A stretch of 10,089 bases of DNA from Sphingomonadaceae bacterium (GTDB lineage Bacteria; Pseudomonadota; Alphaproteobacteria; Sphingomonadales; Sphingomonadaceae): contig JACFNY010000041.1 in the NCBI GenBank assembly GCA_019454625.1, forward strand, positions 1,324 to 11,412. The letters run 5' to 3'. This document shows, one piece after another, positions 8,033 to 10,089 of the stretch (the first letter of the stretch is position 1; every line of letters starts with the position of its first letter). Position numbers and translations under genes: made by a program. The notes beneath the pieces were generated by a model. That model made no database searches. It saw only the letters and a list, made by a program, of their open reading frames with translations, and was not told the DNA's origin.

Positions 8033-8454
8033 GCGAACTTCGCGACGAGCGCGGCGCGCGTGCCGGTAACGTCGACGAGTCGCTGCGCGCGATAGAGCGC
8101 GACCTCTTCCGCTGTATAAGGTTTGAATCCATCCGCCGTGATGCCGCCCATCTTCGGGAGCAGCCAGTTGAGCAACGCGGCGAGATCGGCGTCGCTGAGC
8201 TTCGAATTCGCCGAACCCGGCACCTGCACGAGGAATTCCCGGCCGCCCTCCACCGCCAGGAAGCGGTGAAGCTCGCCCTTCATCGACGGCACGCTGCCTT
8301 TCTGGCCGCTGCCGTCGGGCAGGTGGCAGCCCTGGCATTCGGTCATGTAGTTGACGTGTGCCGAACGCCCGTTGCGCGCGAGGTTCGGCGCTGTACCGGC
8401 GTGCGCCACCACGGCGGCGGCGCACAGCAGGACGGGAAGGACGGCAAGGCGCAT
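8002..8454 (-). CDS. Periplasmic monohaem cytochrome c, likely electron acceptor of the amine dehydrogenase
   Basis: 150 residues. The frame stays open far upstream, but the ATG at 8454, two bases after the amine dehydrogenase stop, gives a proper Sec signal peptide (hydrophobic 3-17, AHA-G near 19) and a family-sized product. A single haem c site, C40-Q-G-C43-H44, is present. Met58 (VPSMKG) or Met102 (LPKMGG) could be the second iron ligand. The C-terminal part has LSDADLAALLNWLL and PYTAEEVALYR, a pattern I associate with small class I cytochromes. It is far too short, and has one haem too few, for the dihaem enzyme MauG. A small monohaem cytochrome gene (orf-2) directly after the small subunit is described for the Alcaligenes faecalis aau cluster, which fits. 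In methylamine clusters this place is taken by amicyanin (mauC). Transfer of electrons from TTQ to this cytochrome is inference. Confidence 0.88.
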   Translation of the reverse strand: MRLAVLPVLLCAAAVVAHAGTAPNLARNGRSAHVNYMTECQGCHLPDGSGQKGSVPSMKGELHRFLAVEGGREFLVQVPGSANSKLSDADLAALLNWLLPKMGGITADGFKPYTAEEVALYRAQRLVDVTGTRAALVAKFAQPETSSITR

Positions 8455-8456
8455 CC

Positions 8457-8966
8457 CTAGTCGGCAGCGCCGAGCACGACGGCGGTCGAGCAGTTGTAGA
8501 CGACGCCGACCTCGGTGCCGAGGCACCAGTTGATGTCGTTCGAGCCCGCGGGCTGGTGGACAGGCGTGTCGCCTTCGTTGCGGTTGCACATGCAGCGGCC
8601 GCACGCCGACTTGCCGCAGCAGTCGTTGTAGGAGATCACGTAATCCTTGCCGTCCACCGGGTTGCGGCAGGTACCGACCCATGTGATCGGCGACGGCTCG
8701 GTGCCCGGCGGGCACGACGAGGTGCTGCCGCCGCAGCAGGAGCAGAGGAAGCCGTCGATCGCGCAGTAGCGCCAGTAGTCGCACGACTGCGGATCGCCGC
8801 TTTCGCCCGGCTGCTGCGCCGCGTTTGCGCGTGAGACGGGGAGCAGCGGCATGGACGCCGCGGCGATGCCGAAGGCGCTCGCGCGGCCGAAGAAGCTGCG
8901 GCGCGACATGCCGCGCGCGGCCGTGCGGCTCAGCCGCTCCATGATCCTGTCGAGCCTGTGGTTCAT
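8457..8966 (-). CDS. aauA: TTQ amine dehydrogenase small subunit, probably aromatic amine dehydrogenase
   Basis: 169 residues; start ATG at 8966, overlapping the upstream stop by ATGA. With a large beta-propeller subunit it oxidises primary amines to aldehyde plus ammonia in the periplasm, using tryptophan tryptophylquinone built from two of its own Trp residues. These are W96 (ITWVGTC) and W147 (NDINWCLG), 51 apart as in characterised enzymes. D115 (SYNDCCG) matches the catalytic Asp, 19 after the first Trp, and D71 (AIDG) the second conserved Asp, 25 before it. A twin-arginine leader (SRRSFF, 21-26, then a hydrophobic stretch) indicates Tat export. The mature part has 14 Cys, two more (C78, C122) than the 12 of Paracoccus methylamine dehydrogenase. 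The core (GFLCSCCGG, PSPI-W-GTC, DCCGK-ACGRC-C) is, from memory, closer to Alcaligenes faecalis aromatic amine dehydrogenase. Automatic annotation may call it methylamine dehydrogenase light chain (mauA). Confidence 0.93.
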   Translation of the reverse strand: MNHRLDRIMERLSRTAARGMSRRSFFGRASAFGIAAASMPLLPVSRANAAQQPGESGDPQSCDYWRYCAIDGFLCSCCGGSTSSCPPGTEPSPITWVGTCRNPVDGKDYVISYNDCCGKSACGRCMCNRNEGDTPVHQPAGSNDINWCLGTEVGVVYNCSTAVVLGAAD

Positions 8967-9586
8967 TGGGCAGCTCCCGTGCTTGCGCCCGCATCGCGGC
9001 GCGCCATGTAATCCTGGATCGAGGCGATGCCCGTCCGTTCGGCTTCGAACAGGCTCTCGACATGCTCGCGGTTGTTGACGAGGCCCTTGGAGGCGACGCG
9101 TCCGTCCGCGCCGAGCAGTACGGCGTAGGGCAGCTTGCCGACGCCGTGCGCACGGCCGAGATCGGTGGAGAGCACGAACGGATGGTCGCCGAGCTTCTGC
9201 TGCACGATCATCTTCATTTGCGCGGCCTCGTCGCCGTCGCTCGCGAACACGAGGCGCGTGGTGGCGGCGTTCTCGCGTGCGACGGAGAGCAGCACTGGCA
9301 GCATGGACTTGCACATCGGGCAGGTCGGCGAGAGGAAGAACACCAGCGTCGAGCGTCCATCGCCTGCGATGCCGCCGATGCGGACGTCACCGCCGGTAAG
9401 GCTCGGAAGCTCGAATGCGGGTGCCGTCTCGCCGACCTTGGCGCCGCCCGAGAGCGTCAGCGCGCCGACCGGCCCGAGCCGTTCGTGGAGCATCCCGACC
9501 TGACGCAGCAGGCCGACCATCAGCAGCGCGAGTCCGATGATCGCCACCCATTGCAGCGCGAACGCCGCGAGAAAGAACTCGTTCAT
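8963..9586 (-). CDS. mauD: MauD-type membrane-anchored thioredoxin-fold protein for small-subunit folding
   Basis: 207 residues. MauD (AauD in aau clusters) is needed for correct disulfides in the amine dehydrogenase small subunit; in Paracoccus, loss of mauD makes that subunit unstable. One N-terminal membrane helix (about 6-27) anchors a periplasmic domain with the redox motif C89-P-M-C92 in FFLSPTCPMCKSMLP and the usual cis-proline (P153 in GKLPYAVLL). The block VGETAPAFELPSLTGG is typical of the TlpA/MauD group. The length matches the family (about 200). Start ATG overlaps the mauE stop (ATGA), and its stop overlaps the small-subunit start, so E, D and A appear translationally coupled. 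The 14 cysteines of its presumed client fit a disulfide oxidase or isomerase role. Its partner MauE probably supplies the redox equivalents. Confidence 0.93.
   Translation of the reverse strand: MNEFFLAAFALQWVAIIGLALLMVGLLRQVGMLHERLGPVGALTLSGGAKVGETAPAFELPSLTGGDVRIGGIAGDGRSTLVFFLSPTCPMCKSMLPVLLSVARENAATTRLVFASDGDEAAQMKMIVQQKLGDHPFVLSTDLGRAHGVGKLPYAVLLGADGRVASKGLVNNREHVESLFEAERTGIASIQDYMARRDAGASTGAAQ
8974..8978 (-). promoter_or_regulatory. Ribosome binding site of the amine dehydrogenase small subunit
   Basis: On the minus strand GGGAG lies seven bases before the ATG at 8966, inside the end of mauD. It supports this start over longer in-frame extensions, and fits the Tat leader that begins there. 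Confidence 0.6.
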
Positions 9587-10089
9587 CTGACTACCGCCTT
9601 TCCGCGCAGCCTACCTGCGCTGAACTGTCCGAAACCGAGATAAAGAAGCGCGAACGCCGCGACCGCGCCGATGCCCGAAATCCAGTCGATGGGTCCGAAC
9701 GGGCGGGCGCTGACGGGAAGTACGAACACCGCAAAGGCGATGACGCCGAGCGCCACGTTGCGGGCGACGAGTTCCCAGCCGAGCGAAGCGCGCGCCGCAC
9801 CGAAGCTGCAGCCGCAATCAATGTGATCGCGCCCGCGCGCGATGTTGATGCCCATCGCAGCGGCATAGACTAGCAGAAGCGCGGCGATGCCGAGCATGGC
9901 GATCTGACTGCCGAGCGGCACGGCGACAATCGCCGCGGCGCCGAGGGTGAGTTCGGCGACGGCGATCGTCGCGCCCGCCGGACGGACAAGTCCGCCCGGG
10001 AGCAGCCGGTAGTTGCCGAGCGTTTCCGCGAAAGCGGTGAAGTCCCTGAGTTTGCTCGCGCCGCCGACAAGGAACAGGCCGCCAAACAG
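9583..10089 (-). CDS. mauE: MauE-type membrane protein (5' end outside window)
   Basis: 168 residues are visible; the frame is open through the right edge, so the start lies beyond it, probably by few codons since family members are about 180-190 residues. It is an inner-membrane protein of the MauE/DoxX-like family that works with MauD in folding the amine dehydrogenase small subunit. Four hydrophobic stretches can be seen (about 1-11, 40-58, 63-83, 113-125 with a further one at 138-154 of the visible part). The family hallmark is DCGCSFG, with Cys92 and Cys94 of the visible part in a loop after ARGRDHI; this Cys-x-Cys pair probably exchanges electrons with the CPMC site of MauD. KLRDFTAFAETLGNYRLLP in the first third is also typical. 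The stop overlaps the mauD start. The preceding gene should be the dehydrogenase large subunit (aauB/mauB), outside the window. Confidence 0.9.
   Translation of the reverse strand: MFGGLFLVGGASKLRDFTAFAETLGNYRLLPGGLVRPAGATIAVAELTLGAAAIVAVPLGSQIAMLGIAALLLVYAAAMGINIARGRDHIDCGCSFGAARASLGWELVARNVALGVIAFAVFVLPVSARPFGPIDWISGIGAVAAFALLYLGFGQFSAGRLRGKAVVR

Noticed and set aside
8002..8454. MauG (TTQ-forming dihaem enzyme) or amicyanin for this gene
   Set aside because: Only one CxxCH and 150 residues, so not MauG; there is a haem site and no cupredoxin copper motif, so not amicyanin.
8455..9153. N-terminal extension of the cytochrome reading frame
   Set aside because: The extension runs through the amine dehydrogenase small subunit in another frame; only the ATG at 8454 yields a signal peptide and a normal length.
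8966..9643. Plus-strand open frame over mauD
   Set aside because: It overlaps a clear MauD with the CPMC motif and shows no domain of its own.
1..10089. CRISPR array, insertion sequence, tRNA or rRNA
   Set aside because: No regularly spaced repeats, no transposase-like frame and no recognisable RNA gene were seen by reading; a covariance-model scan was not possible here.

Overview
The window is GC-rich and densely coding. Its Sec and Tat leaders and a TonB-dependent outer-membrane receptor point to a Gram-negative bacterium. The receptor style and base composition suggest an alphaproteobacterium, perhaps a sphingomonad; this lineage call is inference, because no rRNA or tRNA is present.

Layout. 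Two transcription units converge near 8.0 kb. The plus-strand unit (1-8032) holds: the C-terminal part of a TonB-dependent receptor; a 13-bp terminator-like hairpin; a secreted amidohydrolase; a secreted protein fusing a metallo-beta-lactamase fold to an HD domain; a second secreted amidohydrolase, paralogous to the first; a cytoplasmic histone-deacetylase-like amidohydrolase; and a small exported protein resembling dimeric alpha-beta barrel proteins. After the hairpin the genes are packed tightly, with 4-base stop/start overlaps or gaps under 25 bases.

The minus-strand unit, read from right to left, holds: mauE-type membrane protein (running off the right edge), mauD-type thioredoxin-fold protein, the small subunit of a tryptophan tryptophylquinone (TTQ) amine dehydrogenase, and a monohaem cytochrome c. 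E-D-A-monohaem cytochrome is the order reported for the aromatic amine dehydrogenase (aau) cluster of Alcaligenes faecalis. The small-subunit core also resembles aromatic amine dehydrogenase more than Paracoccus methylamine dehydrogenase. The large subunit (aauB) should lie just beyond the right edge. No amicyanin (mauC) or mauG follows the small subunit.

How the genes may work together. In the minus unit, MauE/MauD-type proteins fold the disulfide-rich small subunit in the periplasm, the mature enzyme oxidises primary amines to aldehydes, and the small cytochrome may take the electrons. The plus unit looks like uptake followed by hydrolysis of amide- or ester-like bonds. A testable idea is that both units serve one purpose: import of an N-acylated (aromatic) amine, its hydrolysis, and oxidation of the freed amine. 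The adjacency is observed; the functional link is inference.

No tRNA, rRNA, insertion sequence, CRISPR array or phage gene was seen, and no stretch over 300 bases lacks a gene.
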